A stretch of DNA of 64,000 bases from Diprion similis (GCF_021155765.1 NC_060113.1:1602501-1666500), one strand, 5' to 3'; positions 26,351 to 39,515 are shown, counted from the stretch's first letter. Translations and numbers: made by a program. Notes: generated by a model from the sequence alone, not told the origin.

Positions 26351-27739
26351 CACCGTTTTTACCGTAAGGATCATCTTCCGCACTTCCGGGCTTTTAGACG
26401 ACCGGGAGAAGGATTATACGGAAGATCGATATAGATGTATAGATCCTTGATTCTTCCTTTTATCGCGGTATATAGATCCTTTCTCTACTGCGGTTATATC
26501 GACTGACCTGGAGAAGAGAAATGGTCCACGTCTTCTCTGCAGTTCGGATTCTTGATCCTGATCCGGATCTTGAAATTTACCGCAGATGAAAGTGAGAAAA
26601 CTTTGTAGGTGTGTTGTTTTTTGAGGCTCTATTACAGCGATGTTGTTTTCCTCGTTTATAGTACGCGGAGACAAGATATTTCAGAGATTTTGTCTGGATG
26701 ATATAACGAACGGCGGATGTGCACGCACACACGCATCTCAAGGCTAAGGGTGTGACGTTGTGTGTGTGTGTTTACGAGATAGGACCAGAAATGAGAAAGA
26801 ATGTTGCGGACATTGAACGATATGTCTTCAACCATAAAGATCAAGATTTTATACACGGAAGGAAAGAATTATTTGAGTCAAGTGATACTCGTTTGATTCA
26901 ACCAAATGTAGCGAACATGATATACTTACTGAATTTCAGAAGAATACTTTTGTTGGTGTAGCAAAATTTAGTCGAATCAACTAAACATTTTGTTAGACCG
27001 ATGGATCTTGAATTGAGATGTATAAATATTTACTTCGCCGCGTGTGACCACATACGTAGGTGATTCAATGACTTGTTTCTCTCGGTATATACATAAATAT
27101 ATCTCGACGATCTTACATTACAACTAATTAAAGACGGTAGCAGGATCGGCGATCGATGCGGAAAAATTGGACATCGACTTTGGGTATATATGTTACAGAT
27201 GACTCTTTGGCGATCGGCTAAATATAGCGGTGCTGCAACACGGTTCTATGCGATGGGTAAATAATTACCGAGTTTCAAGAAGTGTCCACACCGGCGTACG
27301 TTCGTTTATATCTTATGGAATAGTAGTTGAGTTTTCAAGTCCAAGATATCTTCAAAATACGACTACGGCAACGCCCATCAGGAGATCTGCATGCAGACGT
27401 ATGGCTGAACGATCGAGGATCGAGGACCGGATCGGTTGACACTTCTCGATCGAGCACGTATAAGGAACGGAGAGAGGAATAAGAGAGGGAGAGATAAAAG
27501 AGGAAAGAGGGAGGGAGGGAGGGAGGCAGAGGCGACGTCCTTGCCAAGGTGAAAAGGTTGACGGTAAAGGCGCGTGGTGATTGGACTGGTCCGCATAGTG
27601 GATCACGAGGCTAGAAGCAAACCGATTCGATCTGAATGAAAGAGACGCGGTCCCGGATCGCTGATGTTAACATGGCCTAGAAACGGAGCCGGAACTGGTA
27701 GTGCTCGGATTCAATGACCTTGGCGTTAGCATTCGCCAA

Positions 27740-27768
27740 GGCGAAGGCGAAGGCGAAGGCGAAGGCGG
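27740..27768. repeat. GGCGAA hexamer microsatellite
   Basis: About five tandem GGCGAA units. On the minus strand they translate as alternating Ala-Phe, which produces an artificial signal-peptide-like reading. Confidence 0.8.
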
Positions 27769-30700
27769 GGGCGGTGAGAGCTGAAAGCGTTGCACGTCTT
27801 TGTCGTGACTGGTAGAAAAAAAAGAGAGGAAAATAATTCACCTGCAATATATAGGTACTCGATGTGCTTGGTGTAATACCTATGCAGCCGACATCTGGGC
27901 CGTCGTTGTCGAGGAGGCGTTTCGGACGACTGAGGGAAAATCCATGGGGCTTTGAGCGACCGCGATCGTCACTGAGCATATTATTACACGACACGTCATG
28001 GCGCCCGGTGACAGGCTATTCCCTTCTAAACTATAAAGCAAACAATTAAACGGCAGCCGCATGCGTATGTCGTCGTAGAACATGCAACCCATACATAGAC
28101 GGGCGAACATATGTGTGATTCGAGTCATCTACGCGAACACGAATCCCTGCCACTTGTATATACGAAAGTCGATTACGCCGGTCACGCAGCCTCAGCACTA
28201 GCTTCACCGGATCCGGTATCGAAGAGATCAGCACGGAAAATATCTCCTCCTTTCCATTTTGGGTTTCACCGAATTGTCGTTGAACTCTTCGATCGGACCG
28301 TGACAGGATTATTTAAGATTCTTCTCTGCACGGCGTTTGGTACTTTTCAGTGATGTCACATTCTCCGTTCCGGCATTCGGTGCGTTGGAGATGCTATCGC
28401 GACGCTCGATCTTGATCAAAAAAGTCAACGTCGGGGGCCTAATGGCCTCGAGCTCTTACATGATTTCGGAAAGCCTGAATCAGGCGAGGATTGTTCTATC
28501 GTCTCAACATTGTGCCCGAGTAGTACGCAGCTAATTGTGTTTTCGTTCAAGTCCTACATTATGCTATACTGATCAACGTTTTCGATCTGGCTTCGATTTC
28601 TCGTGGAATTCCAACGATTGCGGTTGACTTTGAGCTGTGGCACATGAAAATCGCCGAATCGGTCAAGCAACTAATTGTGAAGCTTATGAAGCTGGCGAAA
28701 GTTGCGGTCGAATTCGGAATTAAAAAGAGTGGAAAAGTCGATGAAAAAAGGAGGAAAAGACCGCTATAATGTACATACATTCAACATCGGTATATTCTAC
28801 ATTGAATTGCGGAGCATCGCCCTTCGTTCTTTTAGGTATGCGATCTTCGCGAAGTGCCGAGATTCGAACGTCGCTGCAGGGTTAACAGATACCGCGACCT
28901 GGAGAGCGCATTCCTCAGCGTCGCGCTCGTCGTTACACGTGTAGTACGATATAAGTTACGGTACACGCACACCTACAGACTGTGTAAATTATATGTGTGC
29001 AGCGAATACCCACGTCGTACATTGATCAGCGTTTCGAACACTCTGATCGACCGTGGCGATGACGAAGTGTGAGAAATAACAAGATGCCATGTTCAAACGG
29101 TCACGGTTGTTCGGTTTGAGAGGGAAGCAGTTGGTCTATTTCGATACTAAATTGAAGCATAACATTTCTTTTATGGTTTCAGCGACGATAAGTGCTTGCA
29201 CTGAACATACGTGTCGCTCACAATGAGCTTCAAGAAAAGCTGTGGCGATATTGATCGCTCGCGATAGGAAATCAACATGGCGGCCGTTTACGCGCTTGGA
29301 GTTTTATCTTCGTCGTAAAATCGCTTCAAGCGTTTGAAATTTGACCGGTACTACATAACGCCGAGTAAAATGATGGCAAGAATAGTTTAAACGTCATTTC
29401 TCCTTCTTTGAGATTTAAAAAATCGAAAATTAGGTCTGTCAAATTTACGTGGTGATTTAACGAGAAACGAGTTGGAGCTTCGGCTAAATGACACGAGCGT
29501 TGTAATTCATTGGCAATAACTTGCGACGCAACGTTTTTATGACTCGATACCGAATTCAAAGTTCAAAGTTCACTGTCAGCTGGACCTTGAGCCGCATTTT
29601 TGTGAATCATAGCCACATACTCACATAAATTATCGACCAGAACAGCAGAGATTTATTTCTACCAAATTTTTGTTTTGAACTTTTTTTCGCTTCGCGTTTC
29701 AGACCTGCTGCAATTGAAGTGTGACTTTTATCGAGTTGGTTTACGCGACGGAGTCCCGATTTCACTAGAAAACCGGATGTCATCTTATATTGCGAGGATT
29801 CCGCAACAGGTACCGCAGCAGTCCACGACTGGAATATAAAAGTAGCTTAGTTAAGTAGGCATGAATGTCCTGGTACAGTTGGCGAAAACATAGACGAATG
29901 TGCATACACACTGTGTGTTACATAAATATAACATTCATCGTCCGTGTGTTATTCGATAAGTTCGTTATCACCTGCGCATCTGAACTTTTTTTTCAACAAG
30001 TATTTCTGTTTAATTACAACATGAGTAAAAAACTGACATTTAAAAGGTAATGCCGCATTCCTCTAATCGCACCGTGTCCAGAGCTGCGAAGAAATGTTAT
30101 GAAACGAATAGACAGTTTGCTAAATACGAATATTCGTGGCGTGAAATAGAGGATACATAAAACCGTCTAACATCTAATAGGAAGATGCGAGTAAAAATAG
30201 CTTAAAAAATAGTCCCCGTATATGGGAGACAGGCAAGGAACCGCGGTGAGCTCGTTTTTAACGATCGGTTAGAGGAATTTCGTTATAGGTATATAAGCAT
30301 GGTCTTTACTGTTAACCGTCCCGCTTCCGGTTCTGAAGGTGTGCGTGCGTGCAGCAGAAATAAAAGTCGTGCAGGAGACCTGGAAGCCGCGGGTGTAAAT
30401 AAACGCGAGCGACTTGCACGACTGTATAAGAAATGTTCTTCCTGACCCCGAATGCAAGTTCAGAATTACGAGGGCAAGGAGGATCGAAAACCGAGGTGTG
30501 CGTGTTCGCTGATTAGACGAGCCTCGTCGCGGAGGCTGCGCCGATCGTCCGGAGAGTCGAATTCCACGGTGCAGAAAGACGGGCCGCGGGGGGCGGCGAA
30601 CGGAATGCGGGCCTCGTCGACGACAGCTCATTCATGCCACCTGCCTTACGTCATTCCTTCTCGACACACGCGCGGCCTCTGAAAGTACGAAAAACCGGAC

Positions 30701-30922
30701 GCTAATGCGCGGTACGAACGAACCGGCTGGCGAATTAACGATCCACGGTATGTACCAATGCATGCACACGTACAGACATATTTACATCTGTCCGATAACA
30801 AGTGACGAGGGGAAGAAAAAAGAGAAGAATTTATGGTCCAAGCGGATCTAGCGACACTCGACGACCGAGCAGACCTTCGAGCTTAACCTGCAGACGTTGA
30901 GAGACCAGGAATTATCAGCAGA

Positions 30923-31732
30923 ATGGGAAGCAAATTGAGCGCGATCATCAATCGCCTTTTCGACTACCCGATCAAGAGGAAGCCGATATGCTTTCATCGT
31001 CAGGAGGACTTCACCTCGACCGGCGAACGGATACCGGGGAGTGAGAATCTCCCCAAGGAACCACCGTCCGAGTAATTTATTGTTATGAATCGACCCCGAT
31101 TCCACCCGATTTCCGATCTCTTTCCTCATTCAGCTTCTTCGACTTCCTCCACCTCGCAGGTATGATAAATTGGTTGCAACGTTTTACGAACGACTTTTGT
31201 CTCAGCGAAAGCACGCCAAGCAAATGCACGAGAAGAACAGTCGGTGGTCGGTGCAAAAGGTGCTCAAGAAGTTTCCCGGGTGGAACGAAATGACGATATC
31301 CAATCTTCACAGCCTCTTTCTCCTATTCGACGCTCAAAAGACCGGCATGCTGTCGCACCCAGATTTGTAAGTGACCCTGGAAAACGACGGGAATTATTAT
31401 TATTATTATTATGATTGTTATTCATTTTCTTACAGAGACCTAGAGAAATTTAAACAGAGTAAACTCAAACCGTTAATTTCAGCTGCGCGGTTTTGGAGAG
31501 TCTCGGCGATTCGACCGCGGCTAACGTCAGGAAGCAGAAATTCGAACACGCCGATGCCGACGGCGATGGGTGGATAACCTACGACGAGTTCCTCGCCCTC
31601 CTTTACAACTTCACCCCTTCGATTGATGGCGAACTTACCGGGGTTGCTAAACTCTGCTACGACATAGCGGAGAACGTCAGATTCGTCTCGTCACTCAGCG
31701 TCGGTGAACAGCTCGAGTACGGCTTGTTTTGA
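30923..31732 (+). CDS. EF-hand protein with N-myristoylation motif (201 aa, three exons)
   Basis: Exons 30923-31071, 31160-31366 and 31483-31732 join in phase to 606 nt ending in TGA. The N-terminus MGSKLS fits the MGxxxS/T N-myristoylation consensus, so the protein is probably membrane-tethered. Residues 51-105 are basic and helical. The first EF-hand loop is at 107-118 (DAQKTGMLSHPD): Asp at position 1, Gln at 3, Thr at 5, Gly at 6, Asp at 12. It is somewhat off-consensus. The second, at 143-154 (DADGDGWITYDE), is canonical with Asp at 1, 3 and 5, Gly at 6, Ile at 8 and Glu at 12. The exon 1 donor (GA|GTAATT) is weaker than usual but is the only one giving a frame-consistent join. The family is not one I can name; a calcium-dependent membrane switch is a reasonable inference. 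Confidence 0.75.
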
Positions 31733-33128
31733 GGCTCTGGAGGGGGGATAAAGTGGACAGGATAAAGTCGTGTACGCTGTGCATCTCAGAAAACCTTGAA
31801 TATCGCGTTATATTCACAGAATGCAACACAGACGGTATATCAGACTTGAAGAACGACGCTGTGCGTTGAGACTGTCGAGTCGTGCATGCAATAAGTCCTC
31901 GATGCAATTCTATATTAATGCATCAGTTTATAATTCACAAAAGTTAGCTCAGAGAGCAAAGAAATTACTCAACCAATGCCTTGAATTAATTGATTCTTTG
32001 AGTATTATTTATTTACTATTCACAAGTTCTTATATTCGCTTTTCTTGCTAATAACTATACCTGAATGTACGAAAATCCTTCGACGATTTCACTTCTAGTG
32101 TTGATTATCTTAACTTTTTTAATCGAACGTCAATCGATGCGTCCAAGTCTATTCACGAATAATGAGAGTAAATAATATTCCGCCGGCACTACTTTATGGC
32201 GCCAAGTTGTGGAAAAAAGCCCGATATTCGGTTTTTCGTGTCTTTCCAAAACCAGTGCCATCTGAAAGAGAAATAGATTTTTGTGAACTAATTTTGTGGC
32301 AGGAAACGAATGTCGGTAATTAATCTTTGTCACTTAATAATCAAAATTCCAATTACTGAAAGCGGATAATACCACATGTCTTATGTGGATACGTTACCGA
32401 CATGCTTTCGTCATGAAAAATTACTTACCATAACTTGGTAAGCGGACGCGACGTCAGTTGTCATTTTTAAATTTTGCCGCGCAAGCGTCGCTGCTCCAGC
32501 GCTACCTTCAGGGTACCCACGGAATTCTGGGACGCCGAGGAGTTCGAAAAAGCTCGTGTCGCGTCTGGCGTCCCGTAATCGTGTGAATTTGTGCTCAATT
32601 TAATGGTTTTTCGTAAGAAACTCGATCCCTGGAGTTAGCATTCGTAAGTGATCGTTAAATAAACAGTTCAAACTCACTTAATAGTTTCGTTTTCACGTGA
32701 TATTCCCGCGACTCGTTTTCATCAACGCCGAACAAATGACGATCGCGATTTGACCGTGACGTATTAACACGACACGGCCGAGACTAAATTCCCGTATATT
32801 TGCTGTATACTCGTAAAGAAATCATGCGTCGAGTGAGCTATTCGTTTTAGAACGTTCGCTTTTCATTTCGTTGAGATTATTTCGGGTATAAAAAGTGATG
32901 TGTTGGCGTAACGACAATCCTACATTACACATGGCATGTTTGCCCCTCGATGTTCACTTGTCTCTTCATGTATCCACGGTATGTTTATGCGATTGTTCCT
33001 GGTACGAATTGAGGGCAAATTGTGCCTATAGAAACAACAAATGTAAACCCTTCGATACGATATAACCGTTATTTTTATTTTTCAACAGGCATGTGCGTGC
33101 TCCAGTGTTGGAAAGTAGTGGTTCTACG
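31733..33128. other. Intergenic region right of the EF-hand gene
   Basis: No supportable protein-coding exon. A plus-strand donor (CACG|GTATGT, near 32,980) and a good acceptor at 33,089 (polypyrimidine then CAACAG) suggest that a 5' UTR intron of the next small transcript lies here. Confidence 0.4.
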
Positions 33129-33434
33129 ATGTCGAGAATCATCGCCGACAGAGCCAGTGTCGTGTGGGGTCGACCAGGAGAGCAGATTCGACAGATTCTA
33201 CACAATTTGGAAGCATCGAGCGATCGGTGAGTCTCAGACGCAATTTGTTTATCAAGACACTCTGATGTTTGCCCGTGAATTCACGTATTATTGGATGTGA
33301 ATACTTTGGTAAAGGCGATTTAGACGCACGGCGTTCCGAACCTTGTCACATTCCAATTTTTTTTTTTGTTGTTGAAAAGTTGATAGTGCTGCAGGCAACC
33401 CCGTACAGGGATATTGCGGCAACGAATTTTTTAA
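33129..33434 (+). CDS. Candidate 45-aa micro-protein, two exons
   Basis: Not recognised. ATG at 33129 opens a frame that reaches a strong donor (GATCG|GTGAGT) at 33226. It joins in phase to a second exon at 33395-33434 after a CTGCAG acceptor. The product begins MSRIIADRASVVWGRPGEQI and ends GILRQRIF: basic, with one likely amphipathic helix and no signal peptide. The first exon is also bounded on its 5' side by a good acceptor, so that exon is probably real in the RNA. What is uncertain is whether it codes. A different splice-consistent frame, starting further upstream, gives a longer but less protein-like product. It may instead be 5' UTR of ZNHIT3, whose start lies 560 bp downstream. Confidence 0.3.
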
Positions 33435-33993
33435 ATTCATAATTATATTAACGAAAGGGGTAAATAATCGGAATCACATTGTGAAACATGCAATAACAGA
33501 TCGAGTGAGAGTCTGAAATCAGTCAAACTGACAATTTTAACTCAGACTTTAAGTCTTAATTGTCGCCTCGAAGCGAATATTTTACAATTAATTTTCAGCA
33601 TCTGAAATATCTTAACTACTTATTGGTGCTACAAACAACATCAATTGTAAATGTTTGTGATTTGTTTTATTTCGAATACCACAGAACTTAATTGACATTT
33701 TGCTATGGTAAGGCAGAGTGTCAGTCGGTAACCGATATCTGCTCACCATCCAGTTAGCTGCTTACTACTGCTTACGTCGAAAATTAGTGTCCAGAATCTA
33801 ATCTCGTATCCAAGAGCGCTTCCGAACGAGGTACCGTAAAATGGGAGTATGGTTCTGCGTTCTATGTAAGCTGCATACGATTTGCGACAAGGTTTCACGT
33901 TTGTTTTCTACGCAATCCAGCGAAAGCGTATGAAACGTGTAAACAGTGTAAAATACTCGAAAAGAACTGGCAATAAAACTTTGGTGACACAAA

Positions 33994-34580
33994 ATGACGA
34001 CGTGTGAGCTTTGCGACAAGGAAATCGCCCCTTACAAATGCCCAACGTGCAGGATACGATAGTAAGATATAGTTTCTCTATGTTTGATGAGGTACAGGTT
34101 ATGTTCTGACACCGCGCCACGTGGGTTCGGCTTTTATTTGAATCCTCGTTTTCGGCGTTAGCTTAACGCACTTCTGCTTCACCGAAATTGTATTATACTC
34201 AAGATTGTTCTGAGCTAAAAATTTACTCCTTTGTTTTCAGCTGCTCCGCCAATTGCTTCAAGATGCATAAATCGGTGCCTTGCACCTCGCAGACTTCTGA
34301 GCCTGATGAAATTAAACCAGAAAAAATTGAACCCCTCTACAGGTTTCCCACGGAAGACACAGTTTCTGTAGAGAAACTCGCCGCGTTACGTCAATGTACA
34401 GAGCTGAAAAACTGTCTTAACAATCCTCATGTACGCACAATCGTGAAGGGAATTCTAGACGCTGATGATCCAACAGAGGCTGTCGCCCAGGCTATGATAG
34501 AACCGATATTTGTCGAACTTGCAGACGCCTGTCTTCGCGTCGTAGAGCCGCAGGACGAGGTTCCGTTCCCTACTTCTTAA
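33994..34580 (+). CDS. ZNHIT3: ZNHIT3, HIT-type zinc finger protein (135 aa, two exons)
   Basis: Exons 33994-34061 and 34241-34580 join through a Tyr codon to 408 nt. The HIT zinc finger occupies residues 4-37: Cys4-x2-Cys7, Cys16-x2-Cys19, Cys24-x3-Cys28, His32 and Cys37, in the order of the zf-HIT family. The intron falls between the second and third metal pairs (...CRIR-YCSANC). The C-terminal half (LYRFPTEDTVSVEKLAALRQ... LKNCLNNPHVRTIVKGILDA, then an acidic tail) matches the ZNHIT3 helical domain that binds NUFIP1 during box C/D snoRNP assembly. Vertebrate ZNHIT3, also called TRIP3, is about 155 aa. A possible poly-A signal is at 35066-35071. The stop codon and that of the convergent beta-glucuronidase gene are about 0.76 kb apart. 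Confidence 0.9.
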
Positions 34581-35065
34581 TTGCCTTTACTTAGGGATTA
34601 CTAATTTCTCTCCTTTTTTCTCTTCCAATGAACTACCTGATAATTGAGCCGATAATTTTCGCTCGGCTGTAAATGATTGTACAAATATTTATTTTTTACG
34701 ATGACAAGTTTTCAAATCGATAAAGAAAAATTGAATCGTGGCCAAAAGGCTTGGTGCGAAATAGGTCATTGAAACGGTGTGTCGTCAAACTCGAAAAATT
34801 CAAGGCTTTGAATTGATATTGTCATATACCGCGTTTCACACGTGTTTAGTTTCTGGTTTCTTGTACTAATTACAAAAGTTATCGTCTGAAATTTCTTTTG
34901 GTTTGTTCAAGCATTTAGCTCTTGTTTGGACGGTAACAAAGACGTTACATTTCTTTTTGTAAGAATATTCAGACTGATAAAGGTTTCTGAAACCTCATTG
35001 TTTGAATTTTCTTTGGCTGGGGGGTAAAAAAAGGTTTGACACAAAAGTACATGTATTGTCAGAAC

Positions 35066-35071
35066 AATAAA
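35066..35071 (+). promoter_or_regulatory. Candidate AATAAA poly-A signal of ZNHIT3
   Basis: AATAAA about 490 bp after the ZNHIT3 stop, in the AT-rich gap (34,581-35,337) shared with the convergent beta-glucuronidase 3' end. Nothing else in that gap is recognisable. Confidence 0.4.
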
Positions 35072-35337
35072 AATTGCAAATTTTTTCTTAACGAGCTTCG
35101 TTTTTCCTTCACATCCGTGATAATGAAATTTGACTAAATATAATCGTCAGAGTGAGTTTGGCATTTCTCTAGCACTTCTCTGACTCTTTCATCTAGCTTT
35201 ATCTCTTATTTAAATTCGCTTCTTCTTTGCACGTAAAACACTTGTATCAGTTCAGTCTGTAGATCTTTTCCTTTCATCGTTGAGGGTTTTTCAATTTCCA
35301 AAAATTCATACCGTCTTATTCCGTCCCAAAGACCTTT

Positions 35338-38300
35338 CTAAAGTTCTGACCGCCTTGCATATGTTGAAGATACGTATGATACCAAGTCCTTAGGAATCGA
35401 CACGTCGTACTGTTCAGCAGCCAGGGAAAAATACCTCTGGCGTACGAGATGCGCGACTTCTTTTGGCTGCCTGTCTCTTGTAAATATTCCCTTTTTGTTG
35501 CCGCCGACTCTAGTGTAAGCTGTTACAGAAGATTATTGTTACGATTCGTTTGAATCTCACCATAGAATTAACCTGACAAAAGTTCCAAACTTACTCTGTG
35601 CTGTTCTGAAATCAGCAAAATTCCATATGAACTCCCCAATGAAGAATCCCTTCTTTCTCAGACGGTCAAACGCCTTGAAGTGCCTCGACATTAACTCGGT
35701 CTGATATTCTTCGCTCCAGATGTACGAAGGTAACTAAATTTGAGGCATTTGTTTAAATAACAAAAAATTTATCAATGTAAGAAAGTTTGTCGTTGGTATA
35801 AAGTACGAACCTCGTGAAGACCGGGCATCGTGTCTGCTCCGTATTCAGTCATTATGACAGGCTTGTTGTATTTCTCATTCCACGCAGTAGCTTCGGCTTC
35901 GACCAGAATATCTATCACGTCCAATCTTCCCGGATTACTGTACCATGCATTGTACCGGTTGAAACTTATTATATCCAAATACGGAGCTGACTTATCTAAC
36001 TGCGTGGCAAGAAAATGATTTTAAAAAAAAGATTACTTTGTTTAAATCTTTCCATGAAATATAATTACTGTTATGTTGTAGATTCATTGGATGACTTATA
36101 ATAAACACTGAAGGAATGCGGTACCTCGACACTCTGTGCTATAGCAAGGGTGATTGGTCTTGTGAGATCCAGAGACCGCGTATGCTCGGCTACTTGGCGG
36201 AAGTAATCCGAGGCAGCATTGAACTGCGACCTCGGCTCATTCGCAATGGACCACATGACAACTGAGGGGCGGTTTTTGTCTCGTCTAATGAGTTCCGACA
36301 GCGATCGTTTGTGGAGCTCTAGCAGTGGCGTAGAAAAGTTTTCAATATTTACTGCGGGACATTCGTCGACTATGAGAAAACCCTGCCTGAAATAATGAAA
36401 ACACGATGTCAAGTTACGACCCCAACTGAACTGCTATCCGAAACCAGCAATCATTAAACGGATAAATGCACTTTACACCCTCACCTGTCAGCCTCGTCGA
36501 GAACTTCCTCGCTGTAAGGATAGTGGCTCGTCCTGTATCCGTTTGCGCCGACCCATTTAAGGAGTTCGTAGTCTCTAGTCATGGTTGGAAGGTCAAGAGC
36601 GCGTCCCCTGATGACGGAGTCTTCGTGGCGACCGAAGCCGCGGAAGTAGACGGGTTTGCCGTTCAGAAGGAGGCTGGTGTTGGTCCAGGTGACCGTCCTG
36701 ATGCCGACTGGAAGCCGGTAGACATCCTCTCCGGGTGTATTCGACACCGAGACCCGCACCTCTAGAGTGTAGAGGTACCCAGGCTCGGGTCCCATGTCCC
36801 TGCCCCACCAAAGCTTCGCGGATGGTACGTGGAGCCTCCCCGATATCCCGTCGCCCGACTCTTCCGCGGCTACAAGACCGTCCGCGTCAATCAAGCTCAC
36901 CGTGAAATTCGGAGTTTCGTCTTGATGTAGACCGCGAGCTTCCACCACGTAATCCACCGTCCCATCGTTTCCGTTGATGCTTGTTTGCACGGAAATGTCC
37001 GAGATGTAAACCCTCGGTTTTGTGCAGAGCAGCACTGACCTGAAAATCGTTCAGCGAATTCAGACATGTCGTGGGTTTATAACATAATTATCGGATCGAA
37101 TTTCTGGTTGCGAGGCGTCTTAAGTAGCAACCTGTGTATCCCCGAGTAGTGGAAGAAGTCGAAGGTGTACAGCTGCTGCAACATCTCACCCCCGTCCGTG
37201 TCTATCTTGTCTATTACACCCTGCGGTACGGTGGTCGACAGGAGCCTGTTGTCGATGGCTACAGTGATGTAGTTCCTCGCGCCGGGGTTCAGCACCTCAC
37301 CAATTTCACCCTCGAACGGCAAATGTCCAAGCTCGTGACTCGCGACGAGTTTCCCGTTTATCCACTGCGAATATGCGAATGATCCGTATGAAAAGTTGCA
37401 AAACAAAACTAAAAACGGATAGCCGCAGATAAGGGTACTGAGAAATCGTTCAGGGTGTTCATAACAGTTGCATTTGCCGTTGCAGTATCACGACTATTCC
37501 AATTTTCAAATCGAATTCTTACTGAAATTATGTTGTATATATACAATGTTTTAGTTATATAAGACTAATCCTGATAACTGCGACTACAAATCTATTTTTT
37601 TTAATTATACCATGTATGATTATTTTTTATACCATCTGCTTCATCTAATAGGAAAACATGGGATCTTTACCACATGTGCGATGTAGTCCACTGAACCGAA
37701 CCACACGAAAGTGCGCATCTCGGCCCAGAATGAGGGAGCGTAGAAGGTTCTTTGGTACCAGACGACGCCGACGTGGTCCCTCAGCTTGCTTGAGGTAGTT
37801 ATGTCGTTGTAGGACGACGGTACTGGCATCTTTATCGGCTTGCTGACCTTCGGACAGACAAATTCCTTGTATCTTAAATTTCGATCGATCGAGCTTGATC
37901 GAAAACTGAAGCGTCTTTGCTTATTCAGAGTTCTGATAATGGGCGAAAACGAATCAGTCCAACATGTATTGTTAGCTGTAACCATGCACCATTTGCTTCT
38001 TTTGGACAGTCTACAAAGTTTCATTCACTCTCTTCAAGATCTTGTTGTCATTAGACTATTGAATCAATTAGCTTGATCATTCGACAGACTTCAAATATGT
38101 CAAGTAATTCGGGTGAAAAACGGTTTTGTCGCTCTCCGTTTAGGAAGACGAATCATTGCCGGACCTGAAACCCATCCATTCCTTCACTTGCACTTATCGC
38201 TGGATGAAATCGGCGGAAAGAGGAGCGAGGAAAATGACGCAGTTACGAGAAGCTAGGACGAGCTTTTGAGCCGCAAACGAACCGCGAAATTGCAGCTTCG

Positions 38301-38699
38301 GGTGCCTTTCTAACTTTTGCCGCGAGTTATCGTACCGGGGAATTGAAAAGCCCCGACGAAGACTTCGTTTTATGGGGACGTCGTCAACCTACCTTGTTCA
38401 GGTCCTTTTCGTACCAGCCCTCCCTGTACCCCTCCTCCGGGTCGGAGGCAGGCGAAACTACGAAATCCCACATCCCATTCAGCGATACAATCTGGAATGT
38501 AAAAAGAAAAGGAAAAAGAATAATGGTACTTTCAATCCGACATTTATTCCAAGCGTTTAGTTCGTTATTATATCGTTACCTGTCGAGATTCGCTCTCCCG
38601 AGGATACAGAAGTCCTGGAAGTGTTGCATTTCCGTTCCTGGTTAGCGAAGGATCCGTCGTATCGTTCGCTGAGACAAGCATCGTCCCTAAGAGGGTCAT
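35338..38699 (-). CDS. GUSB: Beta-glucuronidase, glycoside hydrolase family 2 (651 aa, nine exons)
   Basis: Lysosomal or secreted enzyme that removes terminal beta-D-glucuronate from glycosaminoglycans and conjugates. Exons 5' to 3' on the minus strand: 38699-38580, 38491-38393, 37847-37671, 37364-37132, 37039-36485, 36386-36125, 35999-35811, 35733-35595, 35519-35338. The total is 1956 nt. Human GUSB is also 651 aa. Order: hydrophobic leader ([11 protein letters not shown]), sugar-binding jelly roll ([22 protein letters not shown]), immunoglobulin-like domain, and TIM barrel. Landmarks are [22 protein letters not shown], the acid/base Glu445 in SIANEP and the nucleophile Glu534 in TEYGAD. The two glutamates are 89 residues apart, as in the human enzyme. 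Then come IWNFADF and [17 protein letters not shown] and NAT sequons lie near the N-terminus. The leader is short; an upstream exon could extend it, since the acceptor-like CTGCAG just before also keeps this frame. Confidence 0.95.
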
Positions 38700-39506
38700 C
38701 AGGGTTGGCAGCAGGGCCCCTGCGCCATTCTGCAGTCAAGAAATTGACAGAATTTTCAATGAATAATAGCTATTTTTTAGAGATTGTAAAATTTAAGATA
38801 GATAGACAGAGAATTTATATATCGACAGCTAATTATTTAATCCAATTCAGATTTCTTTTGTTCAAAAGTGTTGTAGATCGAGTTTCATTTCCGCATTTTT
38901 TTTTCACTATAATCAATCGATTGGAAGCATTTTTAGTGACAATTATGTCAAGCATTTTTTATTCGTTTATTCGTATTAATTACACGCCTCCTGAAATATG
39001 TAAAAAGTTATGATAACAATTCTACCTCGTTTTGGTCGATTTCGTTGTCGAAAACACTCATATCGTATTTGTTCAGGGATTCCGTCGATGTATTATCTTA
39101 TCCGCGTATATTCATAAGGAATTTGTTTAAAACGCTATATCGTGTATTAATTATTTCTGTTCAAGTTTCTTCAGGCTTGCTCGCTCGTTAGGTTACGCGT
39201 TATTTCATCCGTTGTTTGCTCACTCATTTGCTTGTGCAGGCTGTGCGTTATCGCGCGCAACGTTGACGGATCGCGTCGACAAAGATACCGAATTATACAT
39301 ACGTATCAGGCACGTGTCTACTTGGCTTCCTGCGTAATTTTTAGGCCCCCTGTGTGTTTCAACCCCGCCTGAAAAGAACCCGGTAAACCCTTTAATCGTA
39401 CGGATTCTCATTAAATCGAAATTTGTACATCAATTAGTCTCAACTTTATCCGGGAACTGAGAAAACTTTCAGACATTGAGATAGATCATTCTTAGATCCT
39501 CACACC

Positions 39507-39515
39507 AGATGGCGC
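39507..39515 (+). promoter_or_regulatory. CTCF-like insulator motif
   Basis: CCAGATGGCGCTGC contains AGATGGCGC, which fits the animal CTCF core AGRKGGCRC. It lies inside an imperfect hairpin whose ends read AGATCATTCT and AGAATGATCT, 0.8 kb upstream of beta-glucuronidase. A single motif match is weak evidence by itself. Confidence 0.3.

Larger units (their letters stand above)
22233..30922. other. 8.7-kb region without a supportable gene
   Basis: Upstream flank of the PhnD-like gene, then mixed AT-rich and GC-rich DNA. Open frames here are short, lack family motifs and mostly reflect high CpG content. Items inside are listed separately: a GC-rich island at about 25,960-26,350 with two CREs, a GGCGAA hexamer repeat near 27,740 and purine-rich GGGA repeats near 27,480-27,530. 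It could hold a non-coding RNA or 5' exons of a neighbouring gene, but I cannot show either. Confidence 0.6.

Noticed and set aside
27677-27813. Minus-strand frame after a good acceptor, ending YQFRLRF, resembling a short neuropeptide F C-terminus
   Set aside because: There is no Gly for amidation and no dibasic site after RLRF, and the preceding Ala-Phe stretch is just the GGCGAA repeat translated. Treated as coincidence.
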